Both the position numbers and the translations under genes were made by a program. From Tetrapyrgos nigripes (taxonomy: Eukaryota; Basidiomycota; Agaricomycetes; Agaricales; Campanellaceae): 64,000 nucleotides of DNA. The stretch covers positions 744,001 through 808,000 of the forward strand of contig JAACJM010000011.1 in the NCBI GenBank assembly GCA_013368315.1, given 5' to 3'. The notes beneath the pieces are model-generated. The model was not told the origin of the DNA and made no database searches. It worked only from the letters and a program-made list of their open reading frames with translations. Positions 46,641-57,589 of the stretch are shown here, piece after piece. Numbering within the stretch: position 1 is the first letter of the stretch; every line of letters begins with the position of its first letter.

Positions 46641-47794
46641 ACCCCTATTAAATGACTAATGGGTTCCCAGCGGCTAAAAGACGTCGTAAACCTCTCCACT
46701 GCTGGGTTCCATTCTTTTTCAGACTTTCTGGAAAAGACAGGCGTCAACTTCATATCAGTAAGTGACTACATTCCATAAACGCGCTTCTACCCCTACCCCT
46801 ACCTCTACCTCTATGTACCTCTTCAAAAGTCGACTCTATGCCAGCGTTGGAAGAGGTTCTCATTAGGGATGGATCTTTCGTTCGGAAGAGAAAGAGGACT
46901 TTGAGAAATCAGCTTATCAGTCTTGTTGGCTTATGTTGTTTCAACGTACTAATTGTCGTCACTTTCTATCTCCTAGCTCCCTCTTGTTCGCTAATCAGAG
47001 ATTTTATCCCCTGTACATTTTTCTGCATTGTTCTGCATGGTGTGAGGGCGCAAGCCTCCGCCACCATTATATGGAGGTGATTCTTGTTCCCTCTATCTAC
47101 CTTCTCAACCTTTCTTCAATCCAGTAAATTGGGGCACTGCACAATCTGCACTTCACCGTCTTTTTCACGCCTTTTCGCTGTCAATTCGGATGCCAAGTTC
47201 TGGCACCACCGCAAACTTAGATCTGAACAATTGCCATAGGCACCTTTTTCGAACTGAATATTAGGATGAGCGGTCGCTCCCAACATGTTGACGGTCATCC
47301 AGCTTCGTTAGCGTCGGGGAAGGAAAAAGTGGGTCGCGATATATATGTCTCGGTTTGTATACGAGACTTGCCAGGGATTTTTCAGCTCACTCCCTTCAAC
47401 AACTTGCGTCTTTTCCTGCATTCTGCGGAGGCCTCCCGTCATGTCGAGTAAGGGTAAACGTTAGCTAATTCTAACAAATCCAGCTTTTGACATTAACTTC
47501 GAACACTTCAGGCGCTGAGACCAGAATGACCCATCCAACTATGCATAGGACGTTGAAGATCCTGTTCCACCACGTGCATATGACGAGTAAACAGATATAT
47601 TCTGCACTACCTTGCCTTAAAATGTTGACTTGACTGTCTCTTTCGATCTCGTGTACAATGAGCCTTGAAGATGAGATTATCTTCGGAATCCATACATAAG
47701 ATACGAGCTAGAAGCATGCCGAGAAGCTGTCAGCCACCGAGACCATTCGCGATCGGTCGACCTCAAATCAGAACTTCCTTGAGAAAAATCTGAC
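46641..47794. other. Gene-poor stretch with a fragment of the unidentified repeat
   Basis: 46767–46840 repeats part of the block after copy B (CATTCCATAAACGCGCTTCT and AGTCGACTCTA). An 80-codon frame at 46838–47080 with hydrophobic stretches follows it, but has no other support. Confidence 0.4.
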
Positions 47795-47978
47795 AATGAA
47801 TTTAGGGCTCCTACCGGATCGGATTGGGTCGGATCGGATGGCAATCCGGTCGGATGGTAGGTTGTCTGGGGCCCAATCCACATCCGAGGATGGCATCCAT
47901 CGGATAATCCGACAATCCGACGGATGGCGAGCTCATATAAGGCTTGTAGCTGCTACAAAATGTATGAATGTATGTACA

Positions 47979-48456
47979 CTACTTAGGCGCATAATCGTCA
48001 GTCATTGCGCCCTCAAATATCAAAATACTACGATGCATCATCAATTTACCAGTGGTCTCCGCCTGCAAAGAATGCCTATGCAACCCAATGATATCCCTTC
48101 CGACGCTAAGAGTCCGCTCCACACAAACCGATGACCCTGGGCCGAAATAATCAATTTGTTGTCCATGCATATGCCTTTGTATGCACTTACCTGGAATAGC
48201 GAGAACGTCTCGAGCATGTGCCGCTAATCTTGGGAATTTCCCAGCATTTTCTTTCCAATATACCAGACAGCCTTGCTTTTTTGGTGGGACTTTGTCAGCA
48301 AGGTAGCTGGCATATTCCTCTTCAACGGTCTGGCCTGAAGCGGATGGGGATGTAGAAGAGCCCAAAAGATCTTCATCATCATAGAGATCGTCTAACAAAG
48401 ACTGCTTGGGAGCAGATGATAATGGAGTGGGGGTGGTTGATGAAGTCGAAGGGATT
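47979..48456 (-). pseudogene. hAT transposase, C-terminal exons
   Basis: The frame around LDDLYDDEDLLGSS leads to YASYLADK, then YWKENAGKFPRLAAHARDVL. A 54-nt intron (48190–48137) joins IPG to SSVCVERTLSVGRDI, ending ...APK and a stop at 47979. The pattern Y-W-x-x-N-x-x-x-F-P-x-L, then I-P-x-S-S-V-x-x-E-R is the hAT C-terminal dimerisation region. The other half of the exon lies beyond the copia element at 55129, and the copia duplication GGATT marks the break. Confidence 0.9.
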
Positions 48457-48580
48457 TATTAGAGTTAGGTTATCTTAGCGAATAGTCTTAGTGAGAGTCA
48501 CAAAGTGGGGGGTAAGAGCGTGCGAACGTATCTCGCTTGACTCTCAAGTATATATCATCAATCAGAGTAGTATAATAATA

Positions 48581-48790
48581 CAGTGGGTCAAAAAATTGTC
48601 CACATGTTTCGCATTTTTGGAAAGATTGCCAATTTAAGCAATACTGAGTAGAGATATTGAAATGTGGTCAGTGATGGGCAGAACGCCCTTGATAAGAGCT
48701 ACAATAATCTGTTTTATTTGTCCTATTTGGCTCAAAACTCATGGAGATATGATTGATTTAAAATGGTATGTCATTTGGACAATTTTTTGA
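48581..48790 (+). repeat. mariner left TIR (210 bp)
   Basis: The outer block GTCAAAAAATTGTCCACATG recurs in reverse at the inner edge (CATTTGGACAATTTTTTGA, 48772–48790), so each TIR has its own mirrored pair of likely transposase sites. Confidence 0.95.
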
Positions 48791-48908
48791 GTTGCCACTT
48801 CAAAATCAGTATTGTAACTATGTGATGTCTCATAGATGACATCATAAGTGGAGTTGTACAATGATGCAATGGCTACATCATAATGATATCATAGCTGCCA
48901 GCTGGACC

Positions 48909-48917
48909 ATATATAAG
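48909..48917 (+). promoter_or_regulatory. TATA-like box of mariner transposase
   Basis: ATATATAAG lies about 35–40 bp before the ATG at 48951. Confidence 0.5.
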
Positions 48918-48950
48918 GGCATCCAGTTGTTCTATAGCCCTCATCAAATC

Positions 48951-49967
48951 ATGAGACCCATCACATCCACCCAGAAAGACAATATCCTCTCTCTCCTCCA
49001 AACTTCTGCTTCATCCAGGGAAATCTCTGCTAAAACTGGGGTATCCAAGTCAAAGATTGCTTCTCTGGCCAAAGAGATGTATCCTGACAAGGAGAACCAT
49101 CAAGCAGGGCGTCCTAGAAAGCTGTCTACCACTGATGAACGTGCTGCTATCCAACAAATCAACACTGGCAAAGCTGAAAATGCTACAGAAGTGGCCAGAA
49201 ACATCAATCCCCTCCTTGACCAACCTGTCTCCACCCAAACCATTCGAAATTCCCTTCTCAGGCATGATGTGGACACATCTAAAACGAAGAAGAAGCCCAA
49301 ACTCACTGCAGCTCACAGGAAGGCTCGTTTAAACTTTGCACAGAAGTACAGAAACTGGACTGTGGATGACTGGAAAAGGGTTATTTGGTCAGATGAGACT
49401 AAAATCAATCGATATGGGTCAGATGGACAGCAGTATGTGTGGGGGAGGAAGGGTGAATCCTTGGGAGAGAGAAATGTGGTGGAAACAGTCAAATTTGGAG
49501 GAGGAAATATCATGGTGTGGGGATGTATGGGGTGGGAAGGAGTTGGAAACATGGCAGAGGTGGAGGGCAGGATGAATGCAGAGCAGTATGTGGACATTTT
49601 GGAGAACAACCTTCTGGAGAGCATGGATATTTTGGGTGTTGATCCAGAGGTGGCCATTTTTCAGCAAGACAATGATCCTAAACACAAGTCAAAACTGGCC
49701 ACCAAGTGGTTTGAAGACAACAACATCCATTGCATGAGCTGGCCTGCTCAATCTCCTGACCTGAACCCCATTGAACACCTCTGGACAACCCTCAAACACA
49801 AGCTCAATGGATATGACACAGCACCCTCTGGAGTTTGGGAAATATGGGACAGAGCAGCTGAAAAGTGGGATGAAATCACAGAAGAAGATTGTCAGAAATT
49901 GATCAGGAGCATGCCTAGAAGGATTGAGGCTGTGTTGAAGGCCAAAGGAGGGCATACCAAGTACTGA
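48951..49967 (+). CDS. Tc1/mariner DD34E transposase, 338 aa
   Basis: The start at ATG 48951 (MRPITSTQKD) gives a normal Tc1 length and follows a TATA-like box; the frame also opens 30 codons earlier at 48861. Two helix-turn-helix units occupy the first 110 residues (SSREISAKTGVSKSKIASLA and the later TIRNSLLRHDV), separated by GRPRKLS. The catalytic residues are D in IWSDETKIN, D in FQQDNDPKH and E in NPIEHLW, with 34 residues between the last two, the Tc1 signature. No stop or shift interrupts it, so with its near-identical TIRs the element could be active. The protein would bind the TIRs and cut and paste the element at TA sites in the nucleus. Confidence 0.97.
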   Translation: MRPITSTQKDNILSLLQTSASSREISAKTGVSKSKIASLAKEMYPDKENHQAGRPRKLSTTDERAAIQQINTGKAENATEVARNINPLLDQPVSTQTIRNSLLRHDVDTSKTKKKPKLTAAHRKARLNFAQKYRNWTVDDWKRVIWSDETKINRYGSDGQQYVWGRKGESLGERNVVETVKFGGGNIMVWGCMGWEGVGNMAEVEGRMNAEQYVDILENNLLESMDILGVDPEVAIFQQDNDPKHKSKLATKWFEDNNIHCMSWPAQSPDLNPIEHLWTTLKHKLNGYDTAPSGVWEIWDRAAEKWDEITEEDCQKLIRSMPRRIEAVLKAKGGHTKY

Positions 49968-49997
49968 GCTAGCACTTTCTGTATTTTCACTTGCATG

Positions 49998-50207
49998 TCA
50001 AAAAATTGTCCAAATGACATACCATTTTAAATCAGTCATATCTCCATGAGTTTTAAGCCAAATAAGACAAAACAGACAGAATATTGTAGCGTTTATCAAG
50101 GGCGTTCTGCCCATCACTGACCACATTTCAATATCTCTACTCAGTATTGCTTAAATTGGCAATCTTTCCAAAAATGCGAAACATGTGGACAATTTTTTGA
50201 CCCACTG
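49998..50207 (-). repeat. mariner right TIR (210 bp)
   Basis: Inverted copy of the left TIR, ending ...TTTTTTGACCCACTG at the TA duplication. Its inner edge at 49998 (TCAAAAAATTGTCCAAAT) mirrors the outer end. Confidence 0.95.
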
Positions 50208-50320
50208 TATAAATAGTCTAAGTATATCCGTATGATCATTTGACCATATGTCCGCAGTACCTGATTGATGCTGTATGCATAATAGCTTAGTAATTTGATC
50301 GTTATCATTAAATTCCAACA

Positions 50321-50329
50321 CTCCCCTTC
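50321..50329 (-). other. copia polypurine tract
   Basis: GAAGGGGAG on the minus strand directly precedes the 3' LTR; it would prime plus-strand DNA synthesis. Confidence 0.8.
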
Positions 50330-53300
50330 AAGCGGATATCCCTAGTAATCGGGAGAAACGCTTGATCTTATCAGCGGAGAGAGCTTTCGTAAGTATATCC
50401 GCAAGTTGATCATTAGTTGACACATGTTTAACTCGTATGTATCGTTGATGTATCCGATCAGTAAGGAAGTTTTTACGGATATTGAAATGCTTAGTTCTCT
50501 GAGTATGTTGTTCTTCAGGAGCACGTATAATTGCCAAAGTAGATGCACTATCTGAGTTGATAAGTACTGGCTCCTGTTCGGCATTTAGAATTTCTTCTAT
50601 AAAACCTTTCAAATAAATAGCTTCTTGTGAGGCATGAGCGAGTGCGCATAGTTCAGCCTCAGTAACTGATAAAGTTACCAGTGTGCCTCGCTTACTTGAC
50701 CAAGAAATAAGCAATTCAGCAAATTTGAATGCATAGCCCATGATTGGTTTATTGCCATACGTGGACATACCATCAGAGTCGGCAAATCCATAAGTAGAAG
50801 TAATAGTAGGGTTCCCTAGGTTGAGCCAGTAATCGCAAGTTCCTTTTAGATAAAGATAGCATTGTTTAGCTGCAGTGTAATGCTCTTCACCTGGATCATT
50901 AAGGTATCTTGCTAGTTGACCAGTACAATATGCAATGTCTGGCCTAGTACAGTCAGCGACATATCGTAAACCACCGACTAGTGACATATAGTGTTTAATG
51001 GCAGCGGCGTCCCGTTGTGGTTCACTCCCAGGTCTAGGGCTAAGATTTTGCCCGGGTAGCATAGGTGTACGGCGTGCATGTAATTGGTCAAAATTGTATC
51101 GTTTGAGAATATTCTCAATGTAATGTTTCTGACGGAGTTTAATAGTATGATTATTCCTATCTCGTTGAATTTCCATACCGAGAATCCAGTGGATTTCTCC
51201 ACCGTCAGTGACTTGGACGTGTCCACTAAGTGCAGTAACAAAAGCTTGTGCAGTAGCTTTGTTGATAGTACATAAAGTAATGTCATCGACGTGACAAGAT
51301 AGTATTAAAATGAGTTTATTCTCATGATATCGGTAGAATACCGCATTATCGTAAGTAGACTTCTTAAGTCCTAGTAACTTTATGAGAATATTGCATAATT
51401 TTTCATACCATTGACGACCAGCTTGTTTCAGCCCATATAGAGTCTTTCTGAGTTTAAGTACGTAGCCTTCAGGTAAGTTAGGTAGTAAATTACCCAGAGG
51501 TGGACGAAGGTATAATGTTTCCTCGTCAGTAACATTTCCGTAAAGATAGGCAGATTTAATATCAATCTGAGTAGTTTCATAGTCTAATGAAGCTGCAAGA
51601 GCAAGTATAAAACGTGTACTGCTCATGCGTGCTACAGGGGCAAAGATATCATTTGCGTAGTAATCAATGCCTTCTTGTTGACTAAAGCCTTGTGCTACTA
51701 GTCTAGATTTCAATTTGGTCTGTTTGCCAAGTTCGTACTTAGTTTTGTAGACAAATCTGGAACCAATGATATTCGCATCAGCAGGAGGTTTGACGTATTC
51801 CCAGGTTCCTAGACTTTCTAGAGATTCTATCTCAGCTTTCATGGAATCAAACCATGCATCACGTTGTGGATGATTGAGTACATCCTTAAATGAAATTGGA
51901 TTGCCAACGTTATCAGCGTAGTAAACATTGAATTCTGTTAAGAAGAAAGCAATGTTTTTGTTCAACTTCATCGTAAAGTAAACCTCTGGCTTCTTGGATC
52001 CTTTTTGATCGTCTTGGGCCATCAGGTTGTTTAGTTTCGTCTTCGTCGACATCCATTGGTTCAGGTTCTTGTTCCTGAGAAGTTGGAGTTTCATTTGTAT
52101 TTTCTTCTGTAGTTTCTAATGGTTCTTGATTTTTGTTTTGTAACTCCCCTTCAACTTGCGATTTGGACGTTAAGAATTGCAAATTGCGTTCTACATTCAC
52201 TTTAGTACCAAAGTAGACATAATGGCCTTTTGAATGATCGTCAAAGCCTAACCAAACTCCACGTTTTCCTTTAGGAGTTAGTTTACTAGTTCTTGCTTCG
52301 TCATATACAATGCAAGGTGTACCAAAGCTATGTAGATTGTCTAAGTTTGCGTTAACACCGTAACGTTTAAAATAGGGAGTTTGCATTTTTAATGCAGTTT
52401 TCGGAGATCTATTAAGTATGTACATAGTATAAAGTCCTGCATGCCACCATAAATGATTAGGTAGTTTTCCAGTATGCAGATTAACATGAATACCATTCAT
52501 GATATGTTGATGTATGTTTTCAGCAACTCCGTTTTGCTGAGGCGTGTCATGAACTGTATAACGTGCAATTGTACCTTGTGCTTTCAGGTAGTTTTTGAAT
52601 GCACCCGAAGTAAATACGGCATCGTTGTCTGATTGTAGAATTTTAACTTTGATACCATATTGCGTAAATAGTTCAGTAGTAAATGTAACCCATTGGGTAT
52701 AAGCTTCGTCTTTTGTTTTAAGTGGAGATAATATTAACCAACGCGTACAGTCGTCGACAATGGTTAACCAGTATTTGTAGCCTTCAATAGAGGCAGTTTG
52801 TAATGGACCAAATATATCAATATGAAAATGGTCTCCGAAGTTTTCTGCTAATTCTGAAGTATGTTGTTTCGGAACAGAAAGTCTATGTATATTATTGATG
52901 ATGCAGTCTTCGCATTGAGTTTCTGTCCAGTCATCAATAATGATTGTAATAATAGATTTATCTGTTTTTAGTAATGTTTTTAGATTTGTATAACTCATAT
53001 GACCAATCTGTTTGTGAAGTTCGTATAAACTTAAAGTAGCAACGTTATCACTCAATTTTTTAGTTGTGATGGAGTAAAGTTTGGCGCTCTTGTGTATAAC
53101 GCCAATGAAATTGTCCTTATCATTCCGTATTATACATAAATGATCATGGAAAGTAAAAGTATAGTCCGCTTTTTGTGAAATACTGATTAAAGTAAACGGA
53201 AGTTTTGAGTTATAGTATACATTTTTAAGAGTGATCGATGAAGACTCACCATTGTCCTTCCTAATTTCTACCCGCATATCGCCTGCTAATTGAAGATCTA

Positions 53301-54795
53301 GATGCTCTGAATTGGCAACAGTTAAAGTTATGGCAGGCGTAGTATGAACGTTAAAAAGTAAGTTAAGATACGGTGTACAGTGTATAGTAGCACCAGAATC
53401 AATGATATGCGTATGATCTTGGTCAGAGATCGCGGTAAAAGCAGGTAGGGAAATATGATGACTCACCAGAGTCTCTGAGTCTTCCATCTCAACGTCACCC
53501 GAAGAAATCGACTGTACCCAGTCCGATTGCGAAGTTGACGTAGTCGCAATTTGAGAAGAAGAAGACGCAGGGATGGAGATGGCAACTGATGCATTCTCCT
53601 TGGTCTTGCCTTTGTTGGATTGTTTAGTAATCCCTTTCTTCTTCATAGCTTCTTTGGACTTTTCAGTCCAAGGTTCTGGGCACGTCAGGGTCGTATGACC
53701 CATCTTGTTACAGTTGAAGCACTTCCGATCCTTTTTGACATCAGAAGGCTTCTGGAACGGCGCTGCGGCGTTAGCATGTTCTCCTTTTGACTTGTCCGAT
53801 CATTGAGCACCGCCTTGACTAGTGCTACCGGACTTCTTGTCGGACTTCTTCGAAGGATACGTTCGAGCATTGCTCAAACAATAGTTTGTGAATTCCTTCT
53901 TTAGTCGCGCAATGAGGTCAACGGCTCTGTATACGGGTTTCTCCCCTTCAGCTGCAGTAGTGGCCTCCCATGTAGCTGCAGCTGCATCCACAGTTGCTTC
54001 GTAAGAACTGTGAACAAAGTGATAGTGTGGAGGAATAATCCCCACTAGAGCTGAGTAAAAAACTTGATCTGAGACATCTATGTCTCTCTTCTTGATAGAA
54101 GCCCACAGATCCTGAGCTTCGTTGAGGAGCTTATCAAACTCCCAGACTGGTTTACGTAAGTTGAAGAGTTTCCACAGCTCGTTAGACTCTTGAACTGTGG
54201 ATGAAGGGTTGAAGCGTTGCTTGAGCTTCTCGATAAGCTCTATCGCATCCGACTCTTCGATGTAGTGGATCATGATTTTATCATCAATCTTGCCCGTAAT
54301 AGCGTTAAAACAGGCTAGTTTGACAGTATTACCAGGATGTAACCCGGAACTTTTAAAGTGTTGGTGACGAATCACCCGTATAGCGTTATTAACACGGAAG
54401 TACCACATCTTCCAATTCTCACTGCCAGTAAGAACTGTCAGGGAATCAAAAGCTTTGTTGATGTCGCTGAGCGGCATCACGTAGTTGGGGTTTGTGTTTT
54501 CGGGCACAGATAATGCGACCGACGAAGTAGAGGTAGATGGAGGAGATGATGGTGAAGTAGGGACAGTATCCCAGACATCAGTCCTAGTATTTTCGCCAGC
54601 ATCAGACATAATGGGATCAAGTGGGAATGGAAGAGGGTTTTGGAAGAGAGGATCAAGTGGTTGTGCTTGCGAAGTGGATGATACGGGTGGAGTAGGAGTT
54701 TGGGTACCAGAGGGGTGTGCACTAGAGTGGCGACTGGTAGTAGGAAGTGGGATATCTGGGGCTGATCCTTGAGATCGAGTTTGTCGACTAGTCAT
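50328..54795 (-). pseudogene. copia copy 2 gag-pol, broken by a TGA and a +1 frameshift
   Basis: ATG 54795 matches the start in copy 1. Gag ends early at TGA 53802–53800, where copy 1 has CGA; the frame then continues through the CCHC knuckle, protease (IIDSGAT), integrase (HIDIFGP, QSDND, NGVAEN) to about 51960. There the run of T at 51955–51959 holds one base more than in copy 1 and shifts the frame. The shifted frame continues with RT: FAPVARMSS, QIDIKSAYLYG, LKQAGRQWYEK and HVDD in place of the usual YVDD. RNase H follows (GFADSDG, TEAEL, NSDSAS) to the stop at 50328. Two lesions mean no full polyprotein, but both are single-base changes. Confidence 0.93.
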
Positions 54796-54876
54796 ATACT
54801 AGTCCAAGAACAGAGTACGAGTAGAGAGTAAAGCAGAGTAGAACAAGTGTTTATCGGAGTTATAGCAAGCTAGGCG

Positions 54877-54888
54877 GGGCCCATAACC
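54877..54888 (-). other. copia copy 2 primer-binding site
   Basis: GGTTATGGGCCC on the minus strand next to the 5' LTR, identical to copy 1 and complementary to the initiator tRNA-Met anticodon arm. Confidence 0.75.
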
Positions 54889-55123
54889 TATTAGAGTTAG
54901 GTTATCTTAGCGAATAGTCTTAGTGAGAGTCACAAAGTGGGGGGTAAGAGTGTGCGAACGTATCTCGCTTGACTCTCAAGTATATATCATTAATCAGAGT
55001 AGTATAATAATATAAATAGTCCAAGTATATACGTATGATCATTTGACCGTATGTCCGCAGTACCTGATTGATGCCGTATGCATAATAGCTTAGTAATTTG
55101 ATCGTTATCATTAAATTCCAACA
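54889..55123 (-). repeat. copia copy 2, 5' LTR (235 bp)
   Basis: TGTTGGAATT to CTCTAATA on the minus strand; six differences from the 3' LTR of the same element (five transitions, one transversion). Confidence 0.96.
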
Positions 55124-55128
55124 GGATT

Positions 55129-56076
55129 GATGAGCTGTACTTTGCGAGTTGTTCCTTGAGGCTGGTATCCATCCCTTGGCGCCATGAAGAGGTGAATAGG
55201 TCGGGGTTGTGGTCAAAGATCCGGAGCTTGAGACGTGGATCGAGTACTATATGTACAGATTAGTGTATAAATGGAACGGTAGCAATTTAGACGTACCCGC
55301 TGCCGCATAATAATACTCAGATTCCAACGGGCATGTAAGGTGGGCTGCGAAGACCCACTACTGTTGACTGTGCGGTGAAGTACTTTTTCATCCTCCTGGG
55401 TACGAGCTGTCCACACATTGGTATGTTTGTTCTTGAAATGAGCGATGAAGTTGCCAGTTGACCCTTTTGACTTTGCAGAGATGTGCCATTTGTGTTCTGC
55501 TACACCCTGGGCTCGGCAGAATGCACAGCTCATGGTATACTTGTTGAGCTTTGTTCCATCGTCGACATGTTCCATATCCGACATGATGAGGAATGTATAC
55601 ACCAAGGACTCCTTCTTTTGAAAATGCGGATGGTCTGCTGCACACGAGACTTGTGGACGACTGGGCATAGAGAGGCGGTGCTCAAAAGACTTGTATTCGT
55701 CATCGGCATCAATGTCGATGACCTCAGCAGGCTTAGCTGCGTTACTGGCTGAGGATGTGGTGACCGGAGTAGTCACGGTTGGGTTCGGAGTAGTAGGAGA
55801 AGCAGCAGGGGAGGCAGCAGGGGCTGGAGTACCAGATGGGAGGGCTGACTGAGAGGTATTATCTTTTCATGTATTCAATAACTGAGACGCTGACTTCTTG
55901 GTTTTGACAGAGTTGACTCTGCGGTTTGCAGTAGCTGGACGTTTCGTAACTGGAGAGTCTGGGTCATCTGAGTCGTCGGTGGCTGCTTCATCTTGTTTCC
56001 TTTTCTTATGGGTTCGTTTTTCCCCTTCGGGAAGCATAAGCGTCGGGTCGGGTCTGTCACGTTCGCCACCCGGCAT
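55129..56076 (-). pseudogene. hAT transposase, N-terminal part with BED finger, internally deleted
   Basis: ATG 56076 (MPGGERDRPD) starts a charged N-terminus. A TGA at 55869–55867 interrupts it, but the same frame goes on (SQSALPSGTP...) to a BED-type zinc finger: CAFC, then H...FKNKH near 55500–55410. After VLHRTVNSSGSSQPTLHAR the sequence jumps within a few bases to LESEYYYAAA, an element normally near the end of hAT transposases, in another frame. A 50-nt intron then leads to LDPRLKLRIF and the copia insertion. The catalytic core (several hundred residues) is therefore missing, a classic internally deleted hAT. Confidence 0.85.
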
Positions 56077-56802
56077 CTTGTAGAAATGTTTCTGAGTTGT
56101 TTTTTTCGTGTACCTTTCTATTTTGATTATGAAATACATAATACATTAGAACTGTATAGCTGCTCGGCAACACCCGAAAATTGACCCTGGCATCCGAAGA
56201 TATCCTCGGATTGTCGGATGCCAATCCGTCGGTTGGTGTACACCCAAAGCGCCAATCCGAATCCGAAATCCGAGTGCCCATCCATTGGATGGTCGGATGG
56301 CATCCGATCTGATAGGAGCCCTAAATGAATTGCAGCGCTTCCATGAGCGGTGCCATCGAGGTTGGGCTAATGGCCCATAGTATCACCTCAATACATGCAC
56401 TATCTGTAAGTACCCTTGAAGTGATAGGAAAAATGTCGATGAATTAATTGTGAATTAAAACTTCCTCAAATCTTTACTGTTGTCCAAAAACGGTTGCACA
56501 CCTCAAGTATGTAATATAAACCTTCAGTTCATCAAACTTACAAGGTTTTCCGAGAGATGTGGATACAAGCTGTGGAGGGCCAACGAGGGATGTTTTGTGA
56601 CAGCGTATTGGCGGGGCAGTGATAGATGTCACCGGTAGGCGCCGAGCGGAGTTTTTCTATCACTTCTACCTCGTTTGCTGCGTATAAAGGCACAACACTC
56701 AGATTTTGACCCAGGAAAAGACGGGATACAAATCGAACCAGTCGTAGGGACTGCCATATGAAGTTTCACAAAATTTTGTTGACGGGATAGCTTATGGGAA
56801 AG

Positions 56803-57240
56803 CCTTTCACTTCTGTCACGCTCACGGAAACACATTTTTCCCTTGTTTTCAGCCCATGGCAAACATTTCAGTGAAAGTCTGGTGAATCTGGTCACATAGC
56901 AGTGCAGATAGTATGTGAAAGTATCTACTGTTCAAGTTCTATGAAGGAAGATGAAGGAGGGATGAAGATGCGATTTACATGGCGATACAAATGGGTGGTG
57001 ATCAATATCGGAAGATACTATCCATACCCCAGAAGTGACAAGGGCCCCAGAAGTGAAAAATTTGAAGAAATATGTCCATATCTTCATCCCTCCCTCATGT
57101 CCCTTTGTAGAAACTGAACGGTAGATACATTATCTTCATTTCTATGTAGTCAGAATCTCCACATCTGCACTGAGACGTTTGCCATGGGCTGAAAACGACG
57201 AAAAACCGTGTTTCCGCGAGCGTGACAGAAGTGAAAAAGG
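56803..57240. repeat. Foldback inside the 56.4–58.8-kb element
   Basis: Arms 56803–56873 and 57168–57240 are inverted (CTTTCACTTCTGTCACGCTC, GTTTTCAGCCCATGGCAAAC). The spacer carries several CAGAAGTGA copies, the same word found at the outer ends of the larger element. Confidence 0.8.
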
Positions 57241-57589
57241 TTTAGAACACTGTATTCCTCTGGAGAAAATATTCAGGGCTTTGTCTAGTACATCATAGTA
57301 CAGATATATATCTGTCTGACTACTTTTTGAGGTCAAAATTGAGGAGTTATGCATCATCAGGCTGCAGACGAGGGTGGAAGTGAAAGAAAACTTGACTTAA
57401 ACTCCACTCGGCCCATCAGTATTCTCACAGATTACTGGTAGCTGGTTTGAACTGGTCCACTGGTGAAAAAATAAACTCACCGGCTACTTATCTTCTTGAG
57501 GCTCAAAAGTGAGAGTGACACCTAAGGTACGTAGCTGTGGTGATTTGAAGTGAAAAACTTAAGAACTGGCGGCACTGCGTCGGCCAATT

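Larger units (their letters stand above)
48581..50207 (+). mobile_element. Tc1/mariner transposon, intact (1627 bp)
   Basis: The element is flanked by TA (48579–48580, 50208–50209). Its 210-bp TIRs (48581–48790 and 49998–50207) begin CAGTGGGTCAAAAAATTGTC. They are identical for about 130 bp and differ at about nine positions further in. It encodes a full-length DD34E transposase. Confidence 0.97.
48457..50320 (-). repeat. copia copy 2, 3' LTR, split by mariner
   Basis: LTR parts 48457–48580 (124 bp) and 50210–50320 (111 bp) total 235 bp once one TA is discounted, the same length as the 5' LTR. Confidence 0.95.
48457..55123 (-). mobile_element. Ty1/copia LTR retrotransposon, copy 2, structurally complete
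   Basis: A 5-bp duplication GGATT lies at 48452–48456 and 55124–55128. The two 235-bp LTRs differ at six positions (about 2.6%), so the insertion is not brand new. Primer site, gag, protease, integrase, RT, RNase H and polypurine tract are all present, but the coding frame has one TGA and one frameshift. Its 3' LTR is interrupted by the Tc1/mariner element. Confidence 0.96.
47803..56323 (-). mobile_element. hAT transposon, split by a nested copia element
   Basis: Ends are TAGGGCTCCTA and TAGGAGCCCTA, with subterminal repeats of CGGAT, flanked by a perfect 8-bp duplication AATGAATT (47795–47802 and 56324–56331). Without the copia insertion the element is about 1.85 kb. It holds both ends of a hAT transposase gene on the minus strand (BED finger and C-terminal dimerisation region) but not the middle, so it was already an internally deleted, non-autonomous element when copia landed in it. 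Confidence 0.93.

Noticed and set aside
48861..48950. 30-residue extension of the mariner transposase
   Set aside because: It overlaps the TATA-like box and exceeds the usual Tc1 length; ATG 48951 fits better.
51913..52094. Overlapping start of the copia RT frame upstream of the frameshift
   Set aside because: Those residues do not match copy 1; they are the out-of-frame reading before the extra base at 51955–51959.
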